Source of the DNA: Xestospongia muta
Taxonomy: Eukaryota > Porifera > Demospongiae > Haplosclerida > Petrosiidae
Assembly: GCA_963693285.1 (NCBI GenBank)
Contig: OY848927.1
Span: forward strand, 4,206,643 to 4,270,642
DNA: 64,000 bases
Reading direction: 5' to 3'
Made by a program: the position numbers and the translations under genes. Position 1 is the first letter of the stretch. Every line of letters starts with the position of its first letter. The notes under the pieces were generated by a model. The model saw only the letters and a list, made by a program, of their open reading frames with translations. It was not told where the DNA came from and ran no database searches. Below are positions 39,162 through 52,622 of the stretch, piece after piece.

Positions 39162-39942
39162 CTTTACTATGATTAGACTACTTCTATCCGTTGAGAAGTT
39201 AAAGATGAGAGGATCCTGTGTATTCAAGTAAGCATGCAATGGCTATTTGAACAGCACAAAGAAATTAATACTTATTCTAGCAAACTACCATGTCCTCCTT
39301 TATGATAAGCTGACGGGCAGTCTTATGGCACCAAGTTTAACAAAAAGAAAAATAGAACAAACATCATATTATACCCTAATAAAGCGATGAGTATGTAATA
39401 ATGTCACATAATAAGAACTGAGCCATGTGGTCTAGAAGCAAATTTGGCTAACTCCCTCATTGGAATGTGTGTAATGTGGGCCAGTACCACAAAGTTGTCA
39501 TACTGTCATGAAATTACAACTGCTATATCTATACACTGTTTATCTCAATAACTTCAAGGTATACATATCTCATCAAATTTGCTAAAATTTAACTTCTGCA
39601 CATATTTGTAAGTTCTTGGTCTAGACTTTTCCTAACAAGCTTACCATGGTAGTGTTTTTATGCAACCGTACATGAGGGATGTTTAAAGTTTAACCAAAAT
39701 GGTAGTTGTAATAACAATATTCATAACTACTACGACAACTTGTACTCAATCTATTGCCCTACATTCAATGGGATAATAAGCCAAGTTCACTTCTAGGTTC
39801 TTCTTTACCTGTCAGCTTATCAAAAAGGATGAAGAGATAGTTCACTAGACTAGGTTAATACTATACCCTAGACCCTAGAGCATAAACCATAGAACTTAAA
39901 TGTATTAATTTTGCATTTGAGTATGTGCTTTAACCACTACTT

Positions 39943-40066
39943 ACATAAATACACAGGATCCACTCATCCTTCTAAACAGATAGAAGTGGTCTAATCATAG
40001 TAAAGATGTGGCATTCATCTGTTTGGGTAAAGAGATGTAATATATAACACGATGATCATTAACTTA
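39943..40066 (+). repeat. Inverted copy of receptor exon 1 region (gap D-E)
   Basis: Same inverted arm as in gap C-D, here with the full AATCATAGTAAAGATG context. It reads ATG, WHSSVW, then GGTAAAGAG, like the 5' splice site of receptor exon 1. The other arm is the real exon 1 of gene D (39141-39161 and flanks). No following plus-strand signal-peptide exon was found. Confidence 0.6.
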
Positions 40067-40410
40067 TATTATTTTTAGTAGAGTGCACAATGTCTTGTTA
40101 TATATGTCATTGTTATATATTATATCACTGTAAAAATTAATTTAATAAAATTAATCAGTTATTTTAAAAGTCAATTTGTAGCTTACATCAGTGGATTACT
40201 ATGGAAACTAGAACTCATGATCAGTACTATATAATTTGTTGGTATGTTGTACTATTACAAAGCAACAAGTTATACAGCCAGTAATTCACATGAATTTTGG
40301 ATTCCATAGTAATTCATCCTTGCCATGTAAGCTATAAATTAGTTGTTAAAGAACATATTAATTGTTATAGAGTGCACAATCTAATGTTACATATATCATC
40401 ATTATTGTTA

Positions 40411-40446
40411 TATATATATATATATTATATATATATATATATGCCG

Positions 40447-40493
<47 letters not shown>

Positions 40494-40527
40494 GTATGTA
40501 TGCATATATGTATGTATGTAGTATGTA
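40411..40527. repeat. (TA)n-(TATG)n microsatellite (gap D-E)
   Basis: Interrupted TA repeat followed by TATG units, ending at TATAGACTATGTG as in the other gaps. Confidence 0.85.
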
Positions 40528-41706
40528 TAGACTATGTGTTTAGTTTTTGTTAATCTTATGAATAGTAAGTAATCCTTTAGTTATTTATATGTTGGATGTG
40601 CTTTTGATAAATATCAATGAATAGATGTACAACTGTTAATATATAGTGAACTAAGACACTATAAATACTCAAAGTCTACCATCCTACTTCACAATATTGT
40701 ATAGGTGAAAAGTTACATAGTCAATATGCCTATACATATTAATTTCTTATTCTAATAATAACATATTTATCACTATAAAATCTGATTGGTTGATTTAATC
40801 AATATATGGTTATACAGGTTACATCATTTCCTAAAGTGCTATCAGATAAACAGTCAATCTAATAGTATATTAGGAATGTTTACTCAATCTGATAGTACAT
40901 TAACAACATTTACTCAATTGAATAGTATCCTAGGATTGTCATATTTACTTTCAGTTTGTATCAAATAATTTGCTACATACTTGTAACCTGTATAACCATA
41001 TATTGGTTAATCAATCAATCAATTGTTACAATGGTTCCTGTATTTTGTTTTTACTTTAATGATTTAGGATGGGAGTTTTAATGTAATAAGTAAATAAAAA
41101 ACACTTTCTAAAAAGTGAATCTAATATAAGGATGGCTAATGTCAGTCCAATATGAAAAATTCTAACAAGATAGTAAGGATGGCAATTGCATCATTCTTAC
41201 ATACTAGTACAAGCATAGATGCAAAAATATATCACTGATATTGTGTTTGAATTGACTCGTCTTTTCAATATTAGTAATAGTTTAAATTGTTGTTGATAAA
41301 AATGCAAACTTTTTGTGTATAATATCTTTATACACTAATTAAAAATTATCCATGATCATGTCATCAGTTAGGACTTTTAAACTATAGGTGGGATAAAATG
41401 ATAGTGTACTTTGATGTATCATTTCATAAGCCAAAATGATGAATGTACAGGTTGAATATAATCATGATCAGATGAATATATAATCAGACAAAAGGGAAAT
41501 ATAAAATACAACAAATAAATGTACTTGCCACATATTGAAGGCATGTCAAATTAATTATTTAGAATGCCAGATGCAATGATGCATTTTTACAAATCTAAAT
41601 TAGTAGGAATTCATGACAGAATCAGTGTTCAAGATTGTACTGATGGAAACGCGGCTGGATCATCTGCACTAATTTATATGAGATACAAGTTAAGATAGTG
41701 TTAAAC

Positions 41707-41888
41707 ATTACATAGTATCATAGAACACTGCATGGAAAATAATGTGATGTACATATGACTGATGTGATGTAATTTCATAAAATTAATAAGTAATCTTAAC
41801 ATAAACTATTATAAAAACTGATACACAAAACTACATCACATACATGTCAAGTTGTTTTCCATGCAGTGTTTCTATGGTACTATGTAAT
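41707..41888. mobile_element. Inverted-repeat element, about 182 bp (gap D-E)
   Basis: Terminal arms of about 33 bases (ATTACATAGTATCATAGAA...CATGGAAAA and its inverse with one mismatch and one gap) enclose about 115 A+T-rich bases. The layout fits a non-autonomous DNA element (MITE). No target duplication was confirmed. Confidence 0.5.
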
Positions 41889-42181
41889 ATTTGACATTCT
41901 CTTATTTATTCTTGATTATATTCATGTTAATAATTCATGATCTAATTATCGAATATATATAATTATGTACCGTGGTGAGAATATTCTGCTTGTGACCGCA
42001 TTTAGGAGGTAATTGTTTCTGTTCCTTGCGTCAAAAGTTTTCTTTGGAAGTATATACAGGGGAAGGTTCTAGAGCAGTAGTTTTAGCAGACGAGAGATTC
42101 AATTCAATCAATTGAGGTGTATCAGCTATTAGTCATGTTCCACCTGTAATAGCATCTGATACCTAAAATATAAATGAACTG

Positions 42182-42702
42182 ATGGATATGAACTGCTTTG
42201 TGAAGAAAATGGGAATTGGTTTGTTGATGATAATTGTAGCATTTATTCTCACTATTGTTTATATAACACTGATGTATATCAGTTATACTTATAGTGATGT
42301 AGTATGTGTCTCTAATGAAACATTAGTCAGCATTTAGCAGAACTTTATGGTTTATAAAGATATGAAATTCCTCTTCTCTTCACATGATAATTCATCAATG
42401 GATTAACTTACTTACAAGTGTCCCTGACTCCTTGTAATATGCAGGGTCTCCTCATTGGACTATGGTATGCCTACCAGTCACTACCAGTAGCTGTCAGACT
42501 AGTCTCAGTCAGTGTCTTTGTACTACAAGATGTACACTCTCACTACTGGACCTATATTGTTAAGACAGTGTTGGCTATAGTTTGTCTCTTTCTATATCTT
42601 CTTGTGTCTCGCCAGTACAAATATTGTCAGAGAGATGAATTCTCAAATATCAATTGTCAAGCTATTATTGAAGAGTACACAGAGAGACAGCTAATATTTT
42701 AA
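42182..42702 (+). pseudogene. SLC15/POT-like peptide transporter, decayed 3' end (gap D-E)
   Basis: Plus-strand fragment with three or more hydrophobic segments. Bases 42182-42337 read MDMNCFVKKMGIGLLMIIVAF... as one membrane helix and end at TAG. Bases 42391-42702 read INGLTYLQVSLTPCNMQGLLIG... then LWYAYQ, two more hydrophobic segments, and a tail RQYKYCQRDEF...IIEEYTERQLIF, stop. The MQGLLIGLWYA step and the KMGIGL helix are typical of proton-coupled oligopeptide transporters. The two parts are in different frames with stops (TAG 42335, TAA 42388) between them and no convincing splice pair, so this is most likely a relic. Family assignment is from memory of the motif pattern and needs a search. 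Confidence 0.5.
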
Positions 42703-43558
42703 CTATTTAGTGACTATATTAAATTAAAATTGGAGTTGTGTACTAAATTAAAATATTAATAGAGCTTTATGGTATAATACTTTAAGTATATTTTATACCT
42801 GTAGTTTAGTGTATATAAAGATTTAGGGGGTGGATATTTATTTTAGTATAAAATAATGTATGAAGTTTACATGACATATATATGGGTAAAAGTATAGGTT
42901 AAATTGGAAGTGGCATTGAATGCATGCTAAAATAATGGTAAATTTTGTAAACACAATAGTAGTTTTAAAAGGTAGTAGTCATTATAATAGCAGTCATTTG
43001 TTCATTAGCCATACCAAAATCTGGTCCTAAGGTCTTGTGTCCCGATGTCCAGTCATATCCACAAAAATTTAGCTATCTTTGTTTGAGATAAGCAGTCTTA
43101 GGATTACCTTTTAACTTATATATATAATTTGATGATTACTTATACAAACACTATGTATGCTTTATTAGGTATCAATATTTTCAGATAATAAATGACCAAT
43201 CTAATGAACCAGCAAGTGTCTGGTTCACTACACTAACAAAATGACAATCATGTTGTGATAAAATATTGTCTGCCAATTTTTTGTCTTAGAATAAAATAAT
43301 TTAGTATTATCCAAAACTTCATTCTAGTCAGAAACAACTATACTCTATGACATTGACTCTGACATTAAATATTTGGTTGTCATAGCTACTGAGCAATGAA
43401 AACAATAATTAATAAAGTTTAAAATAATGACACTACTAATGCAACATAATAATGACTGTGTGAGTGTGTACTTTTTAACAGCTAACTATTGATACTAAAA
43501 ATAAAAACATTGAGACTAAACTATATATACTGCAAACAATGGTATATAACATTGAAAG

Positions 43559-46500
43559 TTAGTTATACAGTCCTTCATAAAGATCATCGTCTTTGTACAT
43601 TGACATCATTGATTCATTTCCTTTGCATTTCTCATTTGAGATGGCAACTGTAGCAACATCTGATTTTATTGGTTGTATATAATTGAGTGCTTTGGGATCT
43701 GTACTTGATGTTTGCTCCGTATGGTAACGTAGTGCACTGTAATGTAGTGTACTGTTTAATAGCTCATTACTATCAATAGAAACAGACATGGACTCTGCAG
43801 TGTGTTGTACTTCCTCTTGTGGTATTGTAATCTTTGTTGCTCTAGCTTTTCTTGATTTCAATAATATAGCACTATACAATACATTAAATTATTATAACAT
43901 AATATATACTTACATGATTATAATAATGATTATTCCACATAGTATTGTAGCACTAATAAACCCAGCAAAAAACAGTCCAGTCAAAATTCCAATATTATTG
44001 TTCTCCTTTTGATTTAGATTAGTACTGGTTATAACTTTTAATTTTTGTCCATTAACTATTAAAGTTGTATTCCTTCCTTGACTGAAATCTGTCTTCAGTT
44101 GTTCAACTATCTCTGATGCTGTAAGGAGACCATTACTAGAAGAATATATGAAAGTAGTAGAGAATGTCAGATTGTTATTAGAACATAATTGACTGCTGTC
44201 ATTAAATGAACCATTAACTAATGAACAACTACATGATAGTTGAGCACGTTCCTTTATAGCAGACTCCATTGTTGGAATTTGGAGATCCTAAAGAGAAGAA
44301 AAAATTGGGAACAATCATTCATTATAATTTCTTACATTCCAATGATGACAACTGTCAACTTGTAAATACAGAGATAGTTTAGCTAAAATGGAATATTAAA
44401 ACAATTGTCATTATGAATATCTAACCTTCTTCCTTCAGATATACACTTGATTCAATCTCAATGATTGTATTATTGACTACACACTTATACACTCCATATT
44501 TGCTACCAGTTTGATCTCTTACAGTATTATAGACTAACTGAGATAGTCCAATAGTGTTAGCAATAGACAGTCCATTCTTCATCAGTGTAATGTTATAATA
44601 TAGAGGATAACCACCACTAACTGAACACACTAACTCAGTATTAGATGTTGAGTTAAAACTGGTTTTATCTGTTGTCAAGTTTGTTGACAGAGTTTCTATA
44701 CAGCAATATTTAAAATATTAATATTTATATCAGTACTGACCCAGAGTTAATTTTTGTTCATTAACTATTAGAGTTGTATTCCTTCCTTGACTGAAATCTG
44801 TCTCCAGTTGTTTTACTATCTCTGATGCTGTAAGGAGACCATTACTAGCAGCATAGATGAAAGTAGAGGAGAAAGTCAGAATATTATTAGAACAAGATTG
44901 ACTACTTTCTTTAAAGGAAGCATTAATTAATGAGCATCTACAGGAGAGTTGAGCATGTTCCTTTATAGCAGACTCTATTGCTGGGATGTGGTGATCCTGT
45001 AAAGAAACAAACATTAATGCTTCATTATAAGTAACTTACATTCCATTGATGACAGCTATCAACTTTAAAGTTTAGTGTCAGTACAGCTAAAATTAGATAT
45101 CATTATATATTACAGTATGTAAAATATCTAACCTTCTTCCTTCAGATGTATGCTTGATTCAATCTCAATGACTGTATTATTGACTACACATTTATACACT
45201 CCATATTTACTACCAGTTTGATCTTCCTCAGTATTATAGACTAATTGAGATGATCCAATAGTGTTAGCAATAGACAGTCCATTCTTCACCAATGTAATGT
45301 TATAATATAGAGGATAACCACCACTAACTGAACACACTAACTCAGCATTAGATGTTGAGTTAAAACTGGTTTTATCTGTTCTCAAGTTTACTGATGGATT
45401 TTCTATAATAAAAATTTAATCATAATGTTATATTTAGTTGTATTAGTACTAACCATAGTATTCCAGTCTTTGTACTATAGAATCTATGACAATAGTTGAT
45501 AAATTAAGATAATTGGAAGAAGTCAGGAAGTTTTGATATGAATTACTACAACTCAATGATGAGAGTACTGTTGAAGATGTAACAGTTAGTTGAGACTCAT
45601 AATATCCAGAGTCTAACACAGTAGGATTCTTAATACTTAAACTATAATAAGGTTCAGAATATAATCCCAAGTGACTACTGGTCATTCCTGAGGTAACCTT
45701 ATTACCATCATGATACCAAAATACTTGTACCTCATTACTGTATTGCTTGTCCTCATTAAGAAAACTAAAGACTACAGCTTTCTGGGTTGTCTTATTAAAA
45801 CCAGTGACAGGATAAGTAGATGAACATCTAGCTGACTTTGTAATATCATCTCTATCTCCTAAATTAATAACAAGTTTATGTTAGTTATACAAAGTGTCCT
45901 AGCTTACTCTCGACAGAGACATAGAACACAGTAGGACTCAATACTGGATAGTGTCTTAGAAGTTGTAGGACTTTCTGTTCACAGTATCTATTGTATTGAT
46001 ACAGTCTGAGACCATCAAATTTAACAGAGTATTCTCCTACATCTTCTTTAGTAATATTGGTAATAATCAGTGTCTTATTATCTTTAGTAATACTGTACTT
46101 GTTGTAGGTATTAACAATCTGTTGATCATTATGATACCAGTTGAATTCATGAAGATAGTCAGTAATAAAACTATCAGTTATATCAACTGTGAGGTTGACA
46201 TTAGACCCAATAGTAGTAGATTTATTTCTTTTGCCATAAGGATAAAGAAGACCTAAATGGACATTGCAAAATGGTCTACAACTTTATAGTTTTACCTTTA
46301 ATGGATATTTCTATATTTCCTCTCCCTAACATAGCTCCATTATATTTAACAATACAGTAGTAATTCCCTTGTTGTGTATGTCCTGTAGGAACAGTCAATG
46401 TCACATTGGGATAGGTAGAAATAGCCTGTGATAATGTAACTCCTGACACAGTAGTCCTCCATTGATAAGTAGTGTTAATAGGAGGACTTGGAGAGACATT

Positions 46501-49500
46501 ACAATGAAGTGTTACATTACTACCAATAGTTACAGAGGACTGGTTTGAACTTAATAATATAGTGACATTATAGAAAACAGTAGAATCTATTGTATTAAAG
46601 AAAATACATAATGACTCTCTTACTCCTTACCTAAACAGATGACTCCTACATCTTTACCATGATAACAATTATCTACTCCTATACCACTCATATAAGAGCA
46701 CTGAGTTAAACTGTTCTCATTGCCATGACAACCAACAGATGTCATACGAACTGGTCCAACTCCTCTTCCAAAGAATGCACCATATACTGGAATAGCTCCT
46801 GTATATATAGAAGGTAATGATCACTTCATTGACTAGTGAATTCCTCACTTAATGTCTGATATCCAGCTTGTCTACATGTTACTAGAGCATCTTGTTCATC
46901 CCATCCATTACTACACACACTACCCCAGTATCCATCAAGACATATCTCAACTCTACCCTCATTTAACTGACTACCACCAGATAAACGAAGAGCTCCAACA
47001 TTTATACATGACTCTGTAAAATAATAGATAATCCATAGTGTTATACTTATATAATACCTGAGTGTGATTTAATCTGACATTCTACACCTGCTCTGATTTT
47101 GTCATACCATTGATCTAACTCTTCATAATGCCATGGATTATAATAATTAGAACAATTACTCAATGATGTTTCATTTCCAGTACAACCTAAATATTGATAG
47201 CCAACTCTTTTATTTTTATTTTTCCAAATTATATCTGTGATAGCTACTGACCCTACAATAAGCTAAATTAACTACTATCATATAGAATAGTTATCTTACA
47301 TTTGTCATAATATCCAAGTTGTCTACATACAATTTTAGCATGAGAATAAAACCAATAATTTGCCTCTGTTGTCATCCATATTCCATCTATACATATCTCA
47401 ACTTTGCCTTCATTATCACTTTCACCATCCACTAAACGAACTGACCAATTAGTGCAGTTGACTACATCTGTAGATATAAAGGAATTATTGTAATTAGTGT
47501 TAAATATAGTAGTAAGTGACCTGCACAATAGATTCCTGCAGTATAAGTACATGTACTACGATATTCATAGTCATATTTTGAGCATTGAGTTAAAGATGTT
47601 TCACTACCTATACAGTTAAATCTATCCCATACTAATGGTGCAGTGTCTCGACTTCCTCCAAAGAATGAATACTGACTATAAGCATGCCCTTTAAATGAGA
47701 ATAGTTAAAAGCTGAATACTATTATTGTGGATATTAAACTTACAGTTGTTGTTAGAGTATCCAAGTTGTCTACATGCAACATTTCTATTTGCTGTGTAAT
47801 ACCAGTAATAACCACATATAAATCCCCACACTCCACTTCTACATATTTGTATATCTCCTTCATTTGGACTATTTCCTCCAACTAATCTGATATTTCCTCC
47901 CACACAGTATGTAGAGTCTGAAAGAATGCATAATCATAATCACTGCTGTTGTAATGATGACATTATCTTACTATAACATCTGACTCCAGCAGTGTGACCA
48001 TAATAACAGGATGAACTAGGATTACGTTGATAACTACATGATAGTAGAGATGTCTCTGAACCACGACATTGGACATTCCAAATAATTTGTTGTAAGTTTC
48101 CATCTCCAAATTGTGATGATCTATAAAATGATGCCCCTAGAATATCCACAGTTAATACTATGTATATACTAATGAATACTAGTTTACATGTTGGATCGTA
48201 TCCCAGGTGTCTACAGACAACTTGAGCATCTATTCTGTCCCAAGAGTAATCACAGACAGTTCCCCATTCTCCATTGACACATATTTCTACTCTTCCTTCA
48301 TGTGGAGTGGAACCATTTACTAATCTAATGTTACCATGAGTACAACCAGTGGAAACTATGAAAAGTATATTGAATGATATAATATAAAACATAAAAAACC
48401 TTTTTCCATACACTTAACTCCAACGTCAGTGGAGTGACTATACCAATAAGGAAATAAGCCAAAACTACAGTCATGTAGGTTAAACTCATTTCCATTACAG
48501 TCAAGGTATACAAAAACAACAGGACCTGATCCTTGTCCATAGTTTCTAAATATCAGTACACCTATATAGAACAAAGTAAAGTTATCACAGTCCAGAGTAC
48601 ATCTCAAATTTACGTGGTTCCTGATGACCCAGCCACCTGCAGACAACTTTCCCATCATTTACATCAAACCCACTACTGGACACAGTTCCCCATACTTCAT
48701 TACTGCAGTACTCTACTCTGCCCTCAACCTTATTAGGACCATTAGTTCCAACAAGACGTGTAGAACCATTTGTACAGTTGTCTGTGTGCAGGAATGATAA
48801 AAGAATCAATACAATCCTGTATTACCTATTACTGTCTCTCCCATACATCTGATACTTGCCCTACGATGAACACCAGGATATGAGAAACAAAATGAACCAA
48901 TGCTATAGAGGCAGTCCAATAATTTTGTTTCATTTCCAATACATCTCCAGTAATTTAGTGTTGGTATTCCATGTCCAGTACCAAAGTAGTTAGATGATAA
49001 ATACTGTGCATCTATATATACCAAACATCAAGTGTTATTATTATTGTTATTATTATTATTATTATTATTATTACCTGTTGCTGGAAGACTTAACTGTTTA
49101 CAAACTACAAATGCTTCTTGATAGCCCCAGTTATCACCACATACAGAAGTCCAAGCTCCATTATAACATACTTCAACTGTTCCTTCATTTGGTACCAGTC
49201 CATCAGTGAGACGAACATCACCTTGTGTACAGGAGTTAGCTAGAATATAAAATTATGATAATTATGTGATTAGTAGTATACTATCTATACCTGGACAAAC
49301 CACCCTAACATCTTCTAAGTGAGAGCAACCATAAGGAGAACCAATATTATATCTTCTTCTGCACTCTAAAAGGTTACTCTCAGTACCAGTACAATTGGGA
49401 TAGTTCAACCATATTGGTCCACTACCTTCTCCATAATATGCATTTGGATAGTATGTCACAGCTATTAAATATTAAAATGTATGTAGTAATGTTTTTATTC

Positions 49501-50887
49501 TCACTTTGTCCTCCATCCACTTCATATCCCAGTTGTCTACAAACCACTTTAGCATCATTAGTGTCAAAAGAATCATAACATACTGTACCCCAAATAAAAT
49601 TTATACAAATCTCCAGTCTTCCTTGATTAGTGAGACCTCCATTTACTAACCTTAAAGATCCATGCTCACAATTGTCATTAAAAGTACCTGATGTAAATAA
49701 ATAGAGAAGACAAAAGTTTTCTGATGAGTGCATACATATAAAGGACAACGAGACTACCTTGAAAAAGAGACCAAATAAGATTATTGAAATAAGATTTTCA
49801 TAGTTGTATAAAGAGATGTTGTATATAAATTGGACATTCATTCACTTTTCCACCTAGCATGCTATAACTGCTAGAGGTGATATCTGACATAATTTTGGCC
49901 CTTGTGTGCACCTTCATATATGGGTGTGTCTATTTTACAGTTTTAATCTATTGTTGTGTATCTTTTGAGGGTGTTAAATGTAATTAATCTGCTTACAATA
50001 TTTACCAACACACATAAAATGTTTAGGGTTTAGGAAGATTGGGATGGATCTAGTAACAGTATAAAATATAGTGTAATACTGATGATACCACTCCCATAAT
50101 CATCAAAACATTTTGACACAAATTGTATGTCACAGCTTCTATCACAAATGCTTTGAAAACAGACGAAGCATCAGAATTTCAAAATCCTTTTACAAAACAC
50201 ATTGGTGAACTATTCATTTCACCTATAGTATAAGTATCATAGCTTTAATATTTGGATTAATTCAAGAAAATTAAAGAATTTGTAGCATGACAATCTTACC
50301 TTTTACACAGTACAGCTGTGACATAAGAAATATTAGTATCCAATTTTTCAACTAAAGTAAGTAAACACAAGCTAACCTCAACACAAATAGTCGTTTTTAG
50401 GGAATAGATTCCTACATTAGCTACATTAAGAATTCCTAAACCAGTCATTCGTGGTTAAGTAATTATATTAAAAATCTAGACCCTACCAGTAATGTAAAAT
50501 TGATTGCAATTATTATTAGAATAAGACACCAGTACATATAGGCATATTGACTATAACCTTATACCTATATAATATTATGAAGTAGAATGCTAGACTCTGA
50601 GGATTTATAGTGTCTTAGTTGACTATATATTGACAGTTGTACATCTATTTATTGATATTCATCAAAAGCAAATACAACATATAAATAGCTAAAGGATTAC
50701 TTATTATTCATAAGATTAACAAAAACTAAACATGCAGTGTATATATATATATATATATAACAATAATGATGATATATGTAACATTAAATTTTACACTCTG
50801 CTGACAATAATATGATAGGAATAACTTATGTTAGTGATCATGATGTTATATATAATGTCTCTTTACCTTAACAGATGAATGCTGCAT
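43559..50887 (-). CDS. Receptor gene E: SRCR x7, Ig-like x5, two Cys-rich modules, TM, tail (1698 aa)
   Basis: Complete 26-exon paralogue. Exons: 50867-50887, 50300-50351, 49505-49687, 49291-49461, 49075-49239, 48826-49011, 48614-48781, 48400-48561, 48188-48355, 47972-48136, 47744-47917, 47521-47688, 47300-47467, 47058-47252, 46849-47013, 46631-46798, 46296-46586, 45908-46252, 45454-45858, 45133-45402, 45040-45086, 44741-44996, 44426-44695, 44336-44382, 43914-44287, 43559-43871. Total 5097 bases, divisible by three. Architecture as in B and C. The tail is three residues longer and reads LHYSAL, the only copy matching the ITIM pattern [SIVL]xYxx[IVL], and ends [14 protein letters not shown]1 and SRCR2 exons resemble B (FNDNCEHG), while SRCR6-7 regions resemble D and F, so the gene looks mosaic. 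Ig1 has MLGRGN where the other copies have TLGRGH. Confidence 0.9.
49033..49074. repeat. (ATT)n tract in SRCR2 intron of gene E
   Basis: About 13 ATT units with one GTT interruption, at the 5' splice site of exon 49075-49239. Confidence 0.8.
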
Positions 50888-51675
50888 CTTTGCTATGATT
50901 AGACTACTTCTATCCGTTGAGAAGTTAAAGATGAGAGGATCCTGTGTATTCAAGTAGGCATGGAATGGCTATTTGAACAGCACAAAGAAATTAATACTTA
51001 TTCTAGCAAACTACCACATCTTCCTTTATGATAAGCTGATGGGCAGTCTTATGGCACCAAGTTTAACAAAACGAAAAATAGAACAAACATCATATTATAC
51101 CCTAATAAAGCGATGAGTACGTAATAATGTCACGTAATAAGAACTGAGCCATGCAGTCTAGAAGCAAATTTGGCTAACTCTCTCATTGGAATGTGTGTAA
51201 TGTGGGCCAGTACCACAAAGTTGTCATACTGTCGTGAAATTAAAACTGCTATATCTATACATTGTTCATCTCAAAAGCTTCAAGTTATACATATCTCATC
51301 AGATATGCCAAAATTTAGCTTCTGCACATATTTGCAAGTTCTTGGTCTAGACTTTTCCTAAAAAACGCTTACCATGGTAGTGTTTTTATGCAACCGTACA
51401 TGAGGGATGTTTAAAGTTTAACGAAAATGGCAGTTGTAATAACAATATTCATAACCACTATGACAACTTGTACTCAATGTACTGCCCTACATTCAATGGG
51501 ATAATAAGCAAAGTTCGCTTCTAGATTCTCCTTTACCTGTCAGCTTATCAAAAAGGATGAAGAGTTAGTTCACTAGACTAGGTTAATACTATACCCTAGA
51601 CCCTAGAGCATAAACCATAGAACTTAAATGTATTAATTTTGGATTTGAGTATGTGCCTTAACCACTACTTACATA

Positions 51676-51791
51676 AATACACAGGATCCACTCATCCTTT
51701 TAAACAGATAGAAATGATCTAATCATAGTAAAGATGTGGCATTCATCTGTTTGGGTAAAGAGATGTAACATATAACACGATGATCATTAAT
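51676..51791 (+). repeat. Inverted copy of receptor exon 1 region (gap E-F)
   Basis: Third inverted arm, matching the one in gap D-E with few changes. The other arm is exon 1 of gene E (50867-50887 and flanks). Confidence 0.6.
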
Positions 51792-52139
51792 TTATCATAT
51801 TATTGTTAGTAGAGTGCACAATGTCTTGTTATATATGTCATCATTATTATTATATCACTGTTAAAATTAATTTAATAAAATTAATCAGTTATTTTAAAAG
51901 TCAATTTGTAGCTTACATCAGTGGATTACTATGGAAACTAGAACTCATGATCAGTACTATATAATTTGTTGGTATGTTGTACTATTACAAAGCAACAAGT
52001 TATACAGTGAGTAATTCACATGAATTTTGGATTCCATAGTAATCCACCCTTGCCATGTAAGCTATAAATTAGTTGTTAAAGAACATATTAATTGTTATAG
52101 AGTGCACAATCTAATGTTACATATATCATCATTATTGTC

Positions 52140-52395
52140 ATATATATGTATATTATATATATATATATATATACCAAAGTATCTAGGTCTGTTGTATGGA
52201 GAGTGCTCGATGTCGTTTAGACAGAGCGGGTTAGACAAGAATTGAGGGACAGAAGAACAGATCTTTGCTTGGTTGCTGTTACTCCGAGTTTCACGTGTTA
52301 TGCGATCATCAGACAGCTGTCTGATGATCGCATAATGCATGAAACTCGGAGTAACAGCAACCAAGCAAAGATCTGTTCTTCTGTCCCTCAATTCT

Positions 52396-52474
<79 letters not shown>

Positions 52475-52489
52475 GTATATATGTATGTA

Positions 52490-52520
<31 letters not shown>

Positions 52521-52622
52521 AGGTAGGTAGGTAGGTAGGTAGGTATGTGTGTATGTATGTATGTATGTATCTGTGTATGTATGTATGTACGTATGTATGC
52601 ATGTATGTATGTATGTATGTAT
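52140..52622. repeat. Microsatellite with nested foldback (gap E-F)
   Basis: TA tract (52140-52173), inserted segment 52176-52399, then TA, TATG, TG and TAGG repeats to 52622. The flanks equal those of the other gaps. Confidence 0.85.
52234..52399. mobile_element. Near-perfect 166-bp foldback (palindromic MITE-like element)
   Basis: Two 83-base arms (52234-52316 and 52317-52399) are inverted copies that meet at CAGACAGCTGTCTG with no loop. I count three mismatches, near the CACGTG/CATGCA segment. It sits in the microsatellite with TA runs on both sides. To its left a further 58 unique bases (52176-52233) belong to the insertion. G+C content is visibly higher than the surroundings. No protein is expected: the two opposite reading frames starting MRDRRTDLC are the same arm read twice. 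Confidence 0.75.

Larger units (their letters stand above)
39162..43558. other. Gap D-E (intergenic)
   Basis: 5' flank of D, inverted exon-1 arm, microsatellite, inverted-repeat element, transporter relic and 3' flank of E. The last part (from about 42705) is shared with the A-B and B-C gaps. Confidence 0.7.

Noticed and set aside
52095..52526. Two opposite frames starting MRDRRTDLCLVAV
   Set aside because: Both come from the arms of one palindrome, so the same peptide appears on both strands; no protein inferred.
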